From NCBI RefSeq assembly GCF_019430885.1, contig NZ_JAHYBZ010000004.1:1-64000 (forward strand): a stretch of DNA of 64,000 nucleotides, read 5' to 3'. The translations under genes were made by a program, and so were the position numbers. Under the pieces are notes generated by a model. The model saw nothing but the letters and a program-made list of their open reading frames with translations. It was not told the origin of the DNA and made no database searches. Numbering within the stretch: position 1 is the first letter of the stretch; each line of letters opens with the position of its first letter. The stretch comes from Roseomonas alba (GTDB taxonomy: Bacteria; Pseudomonadota; Alphaproteobacteria; Acetobacterales; Acetobacteraceae). Positions 1-8,397 of the stretch are shown in pieces.

Positions 1-242
1 AGCGGGCGGGCGGGCGGACGCGGCGGGGGAGGTTCTTTGGCCATGCCAGATTATGGCCCGATTCGCCCTGCCCGTAACAGCCGGGCAGGTATGCGTGGGG
101 CAGGCCGATTTCGCGGCCGTGCGCCGAGGGCCAAAACTCATGTAATGCTCAGGCTCTGAGGGGGCTCTTAGAGGGCGTTGAATGGATATCAAAAAGGGGT
201 CCGGAACCTTGTGACAGAATTTCCGGAACGTTGTGGCTCGCT

Positions 243-318
243 ACAGCCAGGTCAAGGTTTCCGAAGGCCTTGCGGCCTTTGGCGGGGTAGGGTCCGGAGA
301 GGGGCAGAGCCCCTCTCC
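243..318. repeat. Half copy of the dispersed two-hairpin element
   Basis: This holds two successive hairpins. The first (B type) has arms 261-269 and 274-282 and reads CCGAAGGCC/GGCCTTTGG. The second (A type) has arms 296-305 and 309-318 and reads GGAGAGGGGC/GCCCCTCTCC around a 3-nt loop. The same pair occurs near 28.1 kb and 58.2 kb. The rest of bases 1-381 shows no convincing gene. It has one perfect 8-bp hairpin at 67-89 without a T-tract. Confidence 0.7.
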
Positions 319-381
319 ACCTCCGTCAGCGCCCCATCTTCGCGCGCGCGGGGCAGACTCCGCCCTGACCTGGCCAAGTAC

Positions 382-819
382 TCAGCGCGCTGGCCCGCGA
401 TAGGCGCGATGGCAAGCCGCGCAGGCAGCGCCGACCTGGTTGAACGCCGCCTGGGTCGCGGCGACATCGCCCGAGGCGGCCGCCGTGCGCAGGGTACCCA
501 GCGCCGTGACGATGGTGTTCCGCGCGGCCTCGAATCCCGCCGGGTCGGACCAGATGGCCGGCAGAGCGCGGGTCGCGCCGGTGCCTGAACCGGCCGGGTA
601 GAGCGCCTGCAGGTTGCGGTAGAAGCCGGCGATGGTGTCGACGCGCTCGACCAGCGGGCGGGTGTCGCCACGGGCGTCGAGGACCGCCTTGATTGCCTCC
701 ATCTGCCGGCCTTCGGTGCGCATGCCCTCGCGGCGCTGCGTGATAACGTCCTGCGCGAGCGCACTGCCCAGCAAGCCGAGCAGGGCCACGGCCACGCCCG
801 CGATCAGTCCAGACTTCAT
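382..819 (-). CDS. Class II cytochrome c (c'/c556 type), periplasmic
   Basis: The product is 145 residues, the usual size for cytochrome c'. An N-terminal signal peptide (MKSGLIAGVAVALLGLLG, cleaved near ALA-QD) is followed by a mostly helical domain. A single haem-binding CAACH lies at the extreme C terminus, the hallmark of class II cytochromes c. The ATG at 819 was chosen over an upstream in-frame start at 897 because it puts the signal peptide at the N terminus. Such proteins are periplasmic four-helix haem proteins that carry electrons or bind small gases such as NO. No partner oxidase or dehydrogenase lies next to it, so the physiological role is open. Confidence 0.85.
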   Translation of the reverse strand: MKSGLIAGVAVALLGLLGSALAQDVITQRREGMRTEGRQMEAIKAVLDARGDTRPLVERVDTIAGFYRNLQALYPAGSGTGATRALPAIWSDPAGFEAARNTIVTALGTLRTAAASGDVAATQAAFNQVGAACAACHRAYRGPAR

Positions 820-985
820 CCCGCATTCCCTTTCGATGCGTCTCTGTCCGGCGTCGTGCCGGCGTCGCAGCATGATGCTGCCTGGGTGGCGAGGCAAAGG
901 CGCGTGACAAAGTCGCGCTCACCCCGTCTTGCGGTGCCGGAGGGAGGCCGCTATACCCCCGGCCTCCGCGGCGGCGACCCGGCGC

Positions 986-1062
986 CGGAGTGTAGCTCAG
1001 CCTGGTAGAGCACTGTGTTCGGGACGCAGGGGCCGGAGGTTCGAATCCTCTCACTCCGACCA
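986..1062 (+). tRNA. tRNA-Pro (anticodon CGG)
   Basis: This 77-nt cloverleaf has a 7-bp acceptor stem CGGAGTG/CACTCCG and a D-loop beginning AGCTCAGCCTGG. The anticodon stem CTGTG/CGCAG encloses the loop TTCGGGA, giving anticodon CGG (reads CCG). The T-arm contains GGTTCGAATCC, and the 3' CCA is encoded. A Rho-independent terminator follows about 30 nt downstream. Confidence 0.95.
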
Positions 1063-1090
1063 TTCCCCGGTCGCCGCCGCGAGTAGAAGA

Positions 1091-1120
1091 AGCCGCTGGG
1101 CATCCAGCGGCTTTTTCTTT
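1091..1120 (+). terminator. Rho-independent terminator of tRNA-Pro
   Basis: A perfect 9-bp stem AGCCGCTGG/CCAGCGGCT with a 4-nt loop is followed directly by TTTTTCTTT. It is the clearest intrinsic terminator in the window and ends the tRNA transcript. Confidence 0.9.
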
Positions 1121-1239
1121 GCCCGGTACAGCCCCGCCGTGCGAGGCGTGGGGGGCGGGGCCGGTGGAGCAACCTTGAGGTGCCGGCGTCGTTTGCCCGG
1201 GCGCTGCACGCAGCGCCCACCAGAAGACGGAGCAACCCA

Positions 1240-1491
1240 ATGGACGACAGAAGCATCGGCTGGATCGCTGCGATCATCATCGGCGGCTTTGCCGGCTGGA
1301 TCGCCTCCGGGCTCATGAAGTCGGATACCGGGATGATCGCCAACATCCTGCTGGGCATCATCGGCGCCGTCGTGGCGAGTTTCCTGTTCGGCCTGCTCGG
1401 AGTCTCGTTCGGCGGGTGGATCGGCTATCTGGTGGCTGGTGTCGCCGGGGCCTGCATCCTGATCTGGGGCGTCCGCGCGATCCGTCGCTGA
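1240..1491 (+). CDS. GlsB/YeaQ/YmgE family stress-response membrane protein
   Basis: This is an 83-residue hydrophobic protein with about three membrane segments. It is rich in Gly at helix interfaces (GGFAGWIASGLM, NILLGIIGAVVASFLFGLLG) and ends in a basic tail (RAIRR). The pattern matches the transglycosylase-associated GlsB/YeaQ family of inner-membrane proteins, often induced by stress. The ATG at 1240 follows a purine-rich AGACGGAG. An upstream in-frame start at 1180 would add an Arg/Ala-rich stretch unlike the family. The molecular function of the family is unknown. Confidence 0.85.
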   Translation: MDDRSIGWIAAIIIGGFAGWIASGLMKSDTGMIANILLGIIGAVVASFLFGLLGVSFGGWIGYLVAGVAGACILIWGVRAIRR

Positions 1492-1695
1492 TTGCGCGGC
1501 GCGGCAACCCGGCGCTGACCGATGGCGGCCTGCCCGCCATGACCCCGGCGCCGGTGAAGCCGCATCTGCGCCGGGTCGCAGGCAGCGCCCGGGCGTCGCA
1601 AGGCCCCCCCGAAGCGCAGGGGTGCGGGGCGACACCCTGGAATGCGGCGACGTTATGGGCTGGTATCCGGACGGGATTCGACATGGGGCATCCCG

Positions 1696-2208
1696 ATGAT
1701 CGCCAGCGCCATCCGCTTCGTCGCCTCCAACTACGCGCTGACCTGCCTCGTCCTGGGGCTGGTCTTTTCGGGGGTGGCGATCCTGCGCGCGCCGGCGCCG
1801 CGCAGCACGGCGCTGGTCGTGGAAAAGCTGATCGCCTGGCACGTCTTCTTCGCCATCGGCGTCTGCTTCGCCTGGAACTTCGTCATGCACGGATTCTTCG
1901 GCGCCATCGCGGCCCGCTTCATCGGCTGGGAGGACAGCCCCTTCCAATTCGAAGTGGCGACGGCGAGCCTGGGCTTCGCGGTGGTCGGATTCGTCGCGGC
2001 ATTCCGCAGCTTCGACCTGCGGCTCGCTGCGATCCTGGGGCCGAGCGTCTTCACGCTGGGCGCCGCGGTGGGGCACGTCCGGCAGATGGTGATCGCCCAT
2101 AACTTCGCGCCGGGCAATGCGGGCGTGATCTTCTGGATGGATATCCTGATCCCGCTGTTCGGCTATTGGCTGCTGTGGATGCAGAAGCGGCACAGGCGGC
2201 CGGCATAG
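1696..2208 (+). CDS. Four-helix integral membrane protein (DUF6790-like)
   Basis: This 170-residue protein has four clear hydrophobic segments, near residues 5-28, 45-68, 85-105 and 140-160. Between them lie conserved-looking polar motifs (HGFFG, GHVRQM, DILIPLFGYWLLWMQ). It resembles small uncharacterised proteobacterial membrane proteins of the DUF6790 type, an assignment made by eye. ATG 1696 is preferred to 1642 because it starts just before the first helix. The gene stands alone. The 200 bases before it contain only GC-rich hairpins. No function can be given. Confidence 0.75.
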   Translation: MIASAIRFVASNYALTCLVLGLVFSGVAILRAPAPRSTALVVEKLIAWHVFFAIGVCFAWNFVMHGFFGAIAARFIGWEDSPFQFEVATASLGFAVVGFVAAFRSFDLRLAAILGPSVFTLGAAVGHVRQMVIAHNFAPGNAGVIFWMDILIPLFGYWLLWMQKRHRRPA

Positions 2209-2287
2209 GCTGATATGGCTCAGGCGGCTGTGGCGACGCCCTTGCGTGCCGGCACCCCGCCATCCCGCATCGTCGGGGAAGCCTCGG

Positions 2288-2488
2288 TCACCCGCGCGGG
2301 CCCTCGCTGAAGGCCCAGACCATCAGCCGCTTCGCCGGCCAGACCCAGGCGATGCCGGCGACGGCAAAGAAGACCATCTCGATCGTCCAGTGCAGCCCGC
2401 GCAGATGGTCGGCGATGGCGAGCACCACCACGACATAGGCGAAGAAGCCGAGCAGACCGATGATGAGGGCGATGACAGGACGGGACAT
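2288..2488 (-). CDS. DUF2842 small membrane protein
   Basis: This 66-residue protein has two membrane helices separated by a short polar loop containing LRGLHW, followed by the motif GIAWVWPAKRLMVW. That layout matches DUF2842, a short family largely confined to Alphaproteobacteria and of unknown function. The ATG at 2488 removes an Arg/Gly-rich extension that comes from the promoter region shared with apt. The gene is divergent from apt with 115 bp between the starts. Confidence 0.75.
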   Translation of the reverse strand: MSRPVIALIIGLLGFFAYVVVVLAIADHLRGLHWTIEMVFFAVAGIAWVWPAKRLMVWAFSEGPRG

Positions 2489-2603
2489 GCCCCGCATCTG
2501 CCGCGTCCGGGCGCCGGCGCCAAGCCCCCGGCCTTGACTTGGGGCCCCTCCCCCCGGCCTTGTGCGCGCCTTCCCACCCGACAGCGGCAGAGAGTGAGCG
2601 GAC

Positions 2604-3134
2604 GTGACGACCGAGACCCTGGACCTCAAGGACCATATCCGCGGCATCCCGGATTTCCCCAAGCCGGGGATCCTGTTCTACGACATCTCGACCCTGCTGC
2701 GGCATGGCCCGGCCTGGAAGGCGGCGATGGCGCGGCTCGCTGCCATCATCAGCCCGCACAAGCCCGACCTGCTGGCCGGGATCGAGAGCCGTGGCTTCCT
2801 GGTGGCGGCACCGCTGGCACTCGAGCTCGGCCTCGGCTTCGTCATGCTGCGCAAGCCGCGCAAGCTGCCGGGGCTGACCATCGGGCTGAACTACGCGCTG
2901 GAATACGGCACCGACCGGATCGAGATGCAGGCGGATGCGGTGGAGAAAGGGCAGCGGGTCGTGATCCTCGATGACCTGCTGGCGACGGGTGGGACCATGG
3001 CCGCGGCGATCAGCCTGCTGCGCCAGGCAGGCGCCGAAGTGCCCTGCGCGGCGGCGCTGATCGAGCTGACCTTCCTGAAGGGCCGGTCGCGGATCGACAC
3101 GGAGTTCGAGGCGCTGGTGTCCTACGACGAGTGA
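2604..3134 (+). CDS. apt: Adenine phosphoribosyltransferase
   Basis: The 176-residue product has the typical Apt length. It has the family start ([21 protein letters not shown]), the adenine-site segment [14 protein letters not shown] and the PRPP-binding loop [14 protein letters not shown]. It converts adenine and PRPP to AMP in purine salvage, in the cytoplasm. Translation appears to begin at GTG 2604, since no ATG lies between it and the conserved N terminus. The gene is monocistronic and divergent from the DUF2842 gene. Confidence 0.97.
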   Translation: MTTETLDLKDHIRGIPDFPKPGILFYDISTLLRHGPAWKAAMARLAAIISPHKPDLLAGIESRGFLVAAPLALELGLGFVMLRKPRKLPGLTIGLNYALEYGTDRIEMQADAVEKGQRVVILDDLLATGGTMAAAISLLRQAGAEVPCAAALIELTFLKGRSRIDTEFEALVSYDE

Positions 3135-3204
3135 CCGCGCTGGCGCAGGCGAGCGGCCCGCCGATGCCGACGGGTGGGCCGGCGCCGTTGCCGCATCCGG
3201 TCCG

Positions 3205-3582
3205 TCACGGCATCAGGACGGTAGTAGGCCCCGCCTCCCAGCCCTTCTCCCTCATGCAGGCATAGACCGGCGCCAGCCTGGCGGCGGAGAGAAACCAGCC
3301 AGACGTCTGGTATGTGCCGCCGTTGTCGAGTTGATGGAGATTGGCGGGATCATGAGATGCGACACAGGCGATCAGGGCAGTCCGCAACATGCTGTCGTAT
3401 TCTTCCGGCGACGGCACATGCGCCCCCGGAGCCCACGGGCCGCGCGATAGGCGGGCCCAACGGCGTTCCACGGTGTAGAAGCACCCGCTCAACATCATCG
3501 CGCCCAGCACGACGCACAACATCCGCACCTGCGACCGCGTCCGCGACGCCACAGAACGTCTCGCCCGACCGGTGCGCATCAT
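3205..3582 (-). CDS. Small putative lipoprotein, unknown function
   Basis: This 125-residue protein has an Arg-rich N terminus, a hydrophobic stretch and a lipobox-like LSGC near residue 34, suggesting a lipid-anchored envelope protein. The rest contains two Cys (IACVAS, YACMRE) that could form a disulphide. I do not recognise a family. Two adjacent ATGs (3582, 3579) are equally good starts. A start at 3522 would leave too short a signal peptide. It lies 43 bp downstream of the cellulase gene on the same strand and may be co-transcribed. Confidence 0.6.
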   Translation of the reverse strand: MMRTGRARRSVASRTRSQVRMLCVVLGAMMLSGCFYTVERRWARLSRGPWAPGAHVPSPEEYDSMLRTALIACVASHDPANLHQLDNGGTYQTSGWFLSAARLAPVYACMREKGWEAGPTTVLMP

Positions 3583-3625
3583 GCGCGGATGGCGCTCGCC
3601 GTCACATGCCTCGGGAAGACGCGCA

Positions 3626-6040
3626 CTATGTCCACAGATCGGACAAATGCGGCGTCAGCAGGTCGATCTTCGCCTGGATCGGCGTCGTCCAGTCATCGGC
3701 GAGGATGCCGCCCGTGTCCCCGGAATCCGGGTTCCACGACCACCACGTATAGCTGATGCCTTCCTGGCCCGCGGCGATGTCGATCGTGCCGTTGGTATCG
3801 AGGTCGCCATCCATGTAGGCGAGCAGCTTCTGGAGGTAGGGCAGGTCCTTCGGGTCCTGCAGCTTCGATCCGAACTCGCCGACCAGCACCGGGGCGATGT
3901 TCTGTTCGTAGATGTAGCCCCAGAAATTCTCGAAATGGTCCGCCATGTTGTTCGGGTAGGCGGGGTCCGAGAACCAGGATTGCGGGTAGATCGAGTTGCC
4001 GTATTCGTGCGGCGAATAGACCACCTTGTTGGCGACGTTCAGCGTCACCTGATCCGCCGCGACGCCTTGCAGGTTGCCGCCCCACCAGGTGCCCTGGCCG
4101 CCATAGGTGCTGACGCCCTCGACGACGATCAGCCAGTCGCTGTTCACCGACTGGATGGCATTGCCGGCGCGCTCGGCCGCCGCGGCCCAGTCGTTGGCAC
4201 CGCCGCCGCCCCACACCGCGCTGTGCGGTTCATTGGCCAAATCCGCGCCGATCACCGTGGGATCGCCGGCATAGCGCGCGGCGAGCATCTTCCAGGTGTC
4301 GATCCATTGCTGCTCGGTATAGCCGCCATCGACCCACAGGCCGTTGCCGTTCGGCCCGGGCCCGGCGGCGCTGCGGTGATTGTCGAGGAGCACGCGCATG
4401 CCGATCTCGCCGGCATGGTCGATGATCTTGTCCATGATCTGGATTGGCGAGAGGCCGACGAGATCCGGATTCTTCGAGTAGTCGATCCCCGTGGGCATCT
4501 TGCCGGCCTGCAGCGCCTCCAGCGAGAACGGCAGGCGGATGGTGTTGAAGCCGAGATCCGCCATCTGATCCATCATCTCGGACCAGTTGCGGTGGTCCAG
4601 CCCATGCGGGGCGTAGGTCCCGTCCTCGAAGCCGAACCAGTTCACGCCCGTGATGCGCACGGCATGGCCCTCGGCATCCACGATCTGGTTGCCTGACGTC
4701 GAGAGCGCGCTGTGGACCGGCGCCGGCGCATCGTCGTCGAGGATGGTACCGATGCCGGTGCGGTCGGCGATGATCAGGCCGTTCGGCCGGCTCAGCGAGA
4801 CGAGGAAGGTCTCGTCGCCCTCGATCACGGTGTCCCCCTTCACGGCCACGGCGAAGGTCTTGGTCGTCTCGCCGGGGGCGAAGGTGATGACGGCGCCGCG
4901 ACCGACGATGTCCTCGCCGCGCAACGCCGTGTCGTCGTTCGGCGTCGCATTCACGCTCACCGCGACATGCCAGGCCTTGTCGAGGGTGAGGGTGAAGAGG
5001 GCCATGGCGGTGCCGCTGTCGCCCTCCACCACCGTGGCGTCGGAGATGCGGACCGCGGGCGGCCTGTCATTGTCGCGGATGGTGGCGAGGCCGCTGCCAT
5101 CGGCGACCGTCGCCCCCGTCACATGCGACAGTTCGAGCGTGAACCGTTCGCTCTGCTCAAAGACACGGTCGCCGACGACGGCTACGGAGACGGTCTTCGT
5201 CACCTCGCCCGGCGCGAAGGTCAGGCTGCCCGACTGGGCCAGGAAGTCGCTGCCCGCATGGGCGGTGCCGGCCAGGGTGGCGTAGTCGAAGACCACCGCC
5301 TCGCGCCAGGCCTTGGACAGGCGGATGGTGAAGGTCGCGGTGCTCGTGCCGGAATCGCCCTCGGTGACCACGGCGTCGTTGATGCGCAGCGCCGGCGGCG
5401 TATCGTCGTCGCGAATGGTGCCGATGCCGGTCCCGTCCGAGATGATCGCGCCCGTCGCGTCGGTCAGAAGCAGGCGGAAGGTCTCGTTCGCTTCCGGCGT
5501 CGCGTCGCCGGTGACATTGACGCGCACCAGGCGCTTGGTGACACCCGCGTCGAAGGTGATGGAGCCCGTGGTCGCGACGTAGTCGGACCCCGCCAGCGCG
5601 GTGCCGTTCGCCGTCGCGTAGTGCACGACGACGGGGGTGGCCGCGGCTTCGGAGAGTGTGACGGCGAACCAGAAGGCCTTGGCGCCGGACGCGCCCTCGA
5701 CCGAGGCGACATCGGCGACGGAGATGAGCGGCAGGTCGGAGATGAGCGTACCGTTCAGGGTGAAGCTGTCGGGCTCCGGATCGGTGCCGCCGCTTGCCAG
5801 GAAGCCGAAATCGACCGTGCCGTCCGCGGGGGCACTGCCGTTGTAGGCCGCATTCCGCACGACATAGACATCGTCGACATGGCTGACGATCTCGGCGTTC
5901 CAGATCTGGGTGATGGTGAAATCCGCGGCGAAAGCGAGCAGCCAGCCCTGGAACCCGCCGGCCCCGGCGGTGAGCGTCACCGCGACGTTGAAGCCGCCGG
6001 TCCATTGATCGGTGAGACGGTAGTCGACACCCAACGCCAT
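3626..6040 (-). CDS. Modular GH5 endoglucanase with CBM2 and three Calx-beta domains
   Basis: The 804-residue enzyme has a CBM2-like module (1-96; DQWTGGFNVAVTLT, then aromatic residues spaced as in cellulose binders). Three tandem Calx-beta repeats follow (about 105-212, 215-323 and 326-436), each ending in an IRDDD or ILDDD motif. Residues 445-790 are a GH5 catalytic domain with LDNHRS, acid/base Glu604 in LANEPHS and nucleophile Glu722 in VGEFGSK. It should hydrolyse beta-1,4-glucans such as cellulose. No signal peptide is visible, and the frame is closed by a stop 15 codons upstream, so the start is not mis-set. Export would have to be by a leaderless route such as type I secretion, where Calx-beta modules are common. 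No bcs genes are in the window. Confidence 0.9.
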   Translation of the reverse strand: MALGVDYRLTDQWTGGFNVAVTLTAGAGGFQGWLLAFAADFTITQIWNAEIVSHVDDVYVVRNAAYNGSAPADGTVDFGFLASGGTDPEPDSFTLNGTLISDLPLISVADVASVEGASGAKAFWFAVTLSEAAATPVVVHYATANGTALAGSDYVATTGSITFDAGVTKRLVRVNVTGDATPEANETFRLLLTDATGAIISDGTGIGTIRDDDTPPALRINDAVVTEGDSGTSTATFTIRLSKAWREAVVFDYATLAGTAHAGSDFLAQSGSLTFAPGEVTKTVSVAVVGDRVFEQSERFTLELSHVTGATVADGSGLATIRDNDRPPAVRISDATVVEGDSGTAMALFTLTLDKAWHVAVSVNATPNDDTALRGEDIVGRGAVITFAPGETTKTFAVAVKGDTVIEGDETFLVSLSRPNGLIIADRTGIGTILDDDAPAPVHSALSTSGNQIVDAEGHAVRITGVNWFGFEDGTYAPHGLDHRNWSEMMDQMADLGFNTIRLPFSLEALQAGKMPTGIDYSKNPDLVGLSPIQIMDKIIDHAGEIGMRVLLDNHRSAAGPGPNGNGLWVDGGYTEQQWIDTWKMLAARYAGDPTVIGADLANEPHSAVWGGGGANDWAAAAERAGNAIQSVNSDWLIVVEGVSTYGGQGTWWGGNLQGVAADQVTLNVANKVVYSPHEYGNSIYPQSWFSDPAYPNNMADHFENFWGYIYEQNIAPVLVGEFGSKLQDPKDLPYLQKLLAYMDGDLDTNGTIDIAAGQEGISYTWWSWNPDSGDTGGILADDWTTPIQAKIDLLTPHLSDLWT

Positions 6041-6120
6041 GACTGTTCCATGCCTTTTCGGTTCGCCGCCCGGACAGATAGGTTAGTTATTCATTCATTG
6101 CAGGCATCTCATTGTGAGAT

Positions 6121-7254
6121 TCAGCGCAAAATTCCGACAATCCGACTGAATCGGAACAACGGCATGACGAGCAGATTGCATAGTATGACGCGCACCAGGT
6201 GAAATCCGAGCACCAATGGCACGGCCAAGTTGAGCGCCTGCGCCGTAATCGCCATTTCCGGCATGCCGCCCGGCGCCATGCCCAGCACCACGGTGCGTAG
6301 CGGCAGCTCCGCCCACAGCGCGATCGCGATGGCCGCCAGCAACAGTAGCAGCGACACCATCGCCGCCGAGGCCATCCCTGCCAGCGCCAGCCGCCGCGGC
6401 GCACCTTCCCGGCCCTCCTGGGCCAGTAGCATGCCGAGACTCGCCCCCATGCCGAGCTGCGCCGCATTCACCATCCAGCGGGGGACGCCGGATGGCAGGA
6501 TCCCATTGGCCGACAGAACCATCGCGAGCAGGCAGGGTGCCAGCATTGCCGCATTGGTCATACGGATGCGCCCGCCCAGCCAGGCGACGACCGCACCGCC
6601 CAGCAGCAGCAGGCCGAGCCCGCCCCAGTGCAAGGGCGGCAGCTCGGCGACATAGGCGGCGGACGCCGCGCCGCCATGACCGAACAGCGCCAGCGTCACC
6701 GGATAGAGCAGCACCACCAACGCCATGCGGATCGACTGCGCCAGGGTGACAGCGGCAACCGATGCTCCGGCCTCCGCGGCCAGCACCGCCATGGTCACCA
6801 CACCGCCCGGAATGGCCGCGAAGAAAGCGGTGCGCGCATCCGCCCGGGCAATGCGCCGATGCAGCGGCGCCACCGCGATGCCGGCGCCCATGGCAAGGAT
6901 GCCCCCCACCACCATGGCCGGCAGCGCGGCCAGCACCGCCTTCAGCACGGGCTCGGTGAACCCCTGGCCGAGTGCGAGACCCAGCACCACCAGCGCCGCA
7001 GGGCGCGCCTGCCGCGGCACCGCAGCCGCGCCGCGTAGGCCAAGATAGCCGCTCGCGATCATGGCGCCGATCATCCAGCCGAGCGGCAGGCCGATTGCGG
7101 CAAGCGTCCCGCCCGCGATCAGGCTCAGCAGCAGGGTGCGCAGCAGGGCATCGCGGGGCGTGGGCAAGATGCGGTCAGCTTCGCCCGCGGCGGCGCGGGC
7201 GTCAAAGCGCAGCCGGTTAAGGACGCGTTCACCAAACGTCTCGCAGTATGACAT
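6121..7254 (-). CDS. AbrB family membrane transporter
   Basis: This 377-residue protein of about ten membrane segments is built as two related halves. Each half carries a Gly-Pro motif (AAIPGGVVTMAVLAAEAG in the first, GMAPGGMPEMAITAQA in the second), the signature of the AbrB/putative ammonia monooxygenase permease family. The substrate is not established. The ATG at 7254 was preferred to a GTG at 7263. Its 5' end lies only 14 bp from the divergent FlaG-like gene, so the two promoters must overlap the coding sequences. There is no functional link to its neighbours. Confidence 0.85.
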   Translation of the reverse strand: MSYCETFGERVLNRLRFDARAAAGEADRILPTPRDALLRTLLLSLIAGGTLAAIGLPLGWMIGAMIASGYLGLRGAAAVPRQARPAALVVLGLALGQGFTEPVLKAVLAALPAMVVGGILAMGAGIAVAPLHRRIARADARTAFFAAIPGGVVTMAVLAAEAGASVAAVTLAQSIRMALVVLLYPVTLALFGHGGAASAAYVAELPPLHWGGLGLLLLGGAVVAWLGGRIRMTNAAMLAPCLLAMVLSANGILPSGVPRWMVNAAQLGMGASLGMLLAQEGREGAPRRLALAGMASAAMVSLLLLLAAIAIALWAELPLRTVVLGMAPGGMPEMAITAQALNLAVPLVLGFHLVRVILCNLLVMPLFRFSRIVGILR

Positions 7255-7268
7255 TGGAGCCACGCGCC

Positions 7269-7628
7269 ATGCCGACCGACCTCACTGTGAGATCCGTTTC
7301 CGCCGCCGAACCCGCCCGCACCATCGAGCGGGTGGTGGCGGCCGCGACGGCACCGCTGCCGGAGGTCACGGCGCCCGCAACCCCCAATCCGCGGCTGCGG
7401 CTCGACAGCGGGTTGGGCATGGTGGTGCTGGAGTTCCGGGGCACGGCCGGGGAAGTCGCGAACACCATCCCCTCCTCCCGCGCCATCGAGGCTTATCGCG
7501 CGGCAGCCCTGACCGATGCGCCCATGCCGCTCGGCGTGCCGCCGCGCATGGCAGCGCCAGCCCTGCCCGAGGCAGCGCCTACGCTGGAGCCCGCGCCGCA
7601 GAGCAGCCCGGCGCCGGCCGATGCCTGA
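7269..7628 (+). CDS. FlaG-like small flagellar protein (putative)
   Basis: The product is 119 residues. A disordered Ala/Pro-rich N terminus is followed by a compact core: NPRLRLDSGLGMVVLEFRG, a short turn, then EVANTIPSSRAIEAYR. This layout (beta-hairpin, then IP plus helix) parallels FlaG, in which a beta-hairpin is followed by EVIRQIP. The tail is again Ala/Pro-rich. The position at the edge of the flagellin-flbT-flaF cluster supports a flagellar role, perhaps in filament length or flagellin handling. The assignment rests on pattern likeness, not a clear family match. ATG 7269 was chosen because upstream codons overlap the AbrB gene. Confidence 0.5.
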   Translation: MPTDLTVRSVSAAEPARTIERVVAAATAPLPEVTAPATPNPRLRLDSGLGMVVLEFRGTAGEVANTIPSSRAIEAYRAAALTDAPMPLGVPPRMAAPALPEAAPTLEPAPQSSPAPADA

Positions 7629-7760
7629 ACGGCAGAGCGGCAGAGGCTGGTTCCCCACAAGTGGCGCGCGGGGGAGAGGAGCTTTGCCGCTCTCGGAACC
7701 TCGTCCAAGCAAAGACCGAAGGGTCTTGCCAATGAGGGCGTCGCTTTCGCTGTCGCAGTC

Positions 7761-8028
7761 GGAGGGCCGCCGCCCCTCCAAAGCACCCCCGCCAAGTGCT
7801 TGGAGTACCTGGAACGCAATCTTCTGGTGAACAGCGTAACGCCCTTGCTACCCCCCAACGCCCTTGATGCGCAAAGGCGGGTCTCGGCGCCATGCCGGCA
7901 GCGGCGCCCGACGCCGAGTGGAGGTCTGCAAAGGCCCATCGGCCGATACGGGTTCCCATTCGCGTTGCGACGCACCGTGAATGGGTATCCGTGCTGGGGA
8001 AAGCTCGAGAGAGGCAAAGCCCCTCTCG
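7761..8028. repeat. Dispersed two-hairpin element (diverged full copy)
   Basis: The left end has an A-type hairpin (GGAGGG, 7761-7766, with CCCTCC, 7774-7779), then CGCCAAGTGCTTGGA containing CCAAG/CTTGG, a shortened B hairpin. The right end has CCCATTC and GAATGGG (about 7956-7987), then an A hairpin (arms 8006-8015 and 8019-8028, CGAGAGAGGC/GCCCCTCTCG, loop AAA). Thus both ends carry B then A in mirror order. A further hairpin AAGACC/GGTCTT lies at 7712-7727. The whole gap 7629-8053 between the FlaG-like gene and flaF is this element plus flanks; I see no gene in it. Confidence 0.55.
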
Positions 8029-8053
8029 ATCCCACAGCCCAGAACAAACGGCC

Positions 8054-8392
8054 TCAACCGGTGAGGCCGGCGGCGACCTGCTCGTTCACCTCGATCAGGA
8101 AGTCGATATCGGGAGAGGGCGTGTCCATCTCCCGCAGCACGGCGCGGCCGAGCGAGACCAGCCCCGCGCGCATCGGCGTCGGCAACTGGTTGGACGGATC
8201 CACCAGCGCGGTCTCCATGGCCAGCCACAGCCGGCGATTGTCGGCCACGGCGCGGATGCGGGCCGGGCCGTCATCCTGCAAGGCGCCACGCAGGCCGAAG
8301 GTGACGCGGCGGATCACCTCCGCTTCCTGCTCCCGCGGGTCGCGCGCGGCGCGCGCGGCGCCATAGGCGCGGACGAAATCGGCAAGCGTCAT
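8054..8392 (-). CDS. flaF: Flagellar biosynthesis regulator FlaF
   Basis: This 112-residue alpha-helical protein shows the FlaF pattern: an N-terminal helix with YGAARAARDPREQEAEVI, then NRRLWLAMETALVD and a C-terminal half with LGRAVLREM. In Caulobacter FlaF is needed for flagellin synthesis and acts with FlbT. The gene ends the leftward flagellar operon, 5 bp after flbT. The repeat element follows at its 3' side. Confidence 0.9.
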   Translation of the reverse strand: MTLADFVRAYGAARAARDPREQEAEVIRRVTFGLRGALQDDGPARIRAVADNRRLWLAMETALVDPSNQLPTPMRAGLVSLGRAVLREMDTPSPDIDFLIEVNEQVAAGLTG

Positions 8393-8397
8393 CCGGC

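Noticed and set aside
67-89. Perfect 8-bp hairpin CCTGCCCG/CGGGCAGG as a terminator
   Set aside because: No T-tract follows and no gene ends just upstream within the window.
3626-6083. A missed upstream start that would give the cellulase a signal peptide
   Set aside because: The frame upstream of ATG 6040 meets a stop at 6083-6085 after 14 codons with no hydrophobic stretch.
4712-6202. 496-codon plus-strand frame opposite the cellulase
   Set aside because: Its translation is a charged, domain-free shadow of the Calx-beta repeats.
7493-8366. Several overlapping open frames in the gap between the FlaG-like gene and flaF
   Set aside because: All run through the hairpins of the repeat element on both strands and share no protein features.
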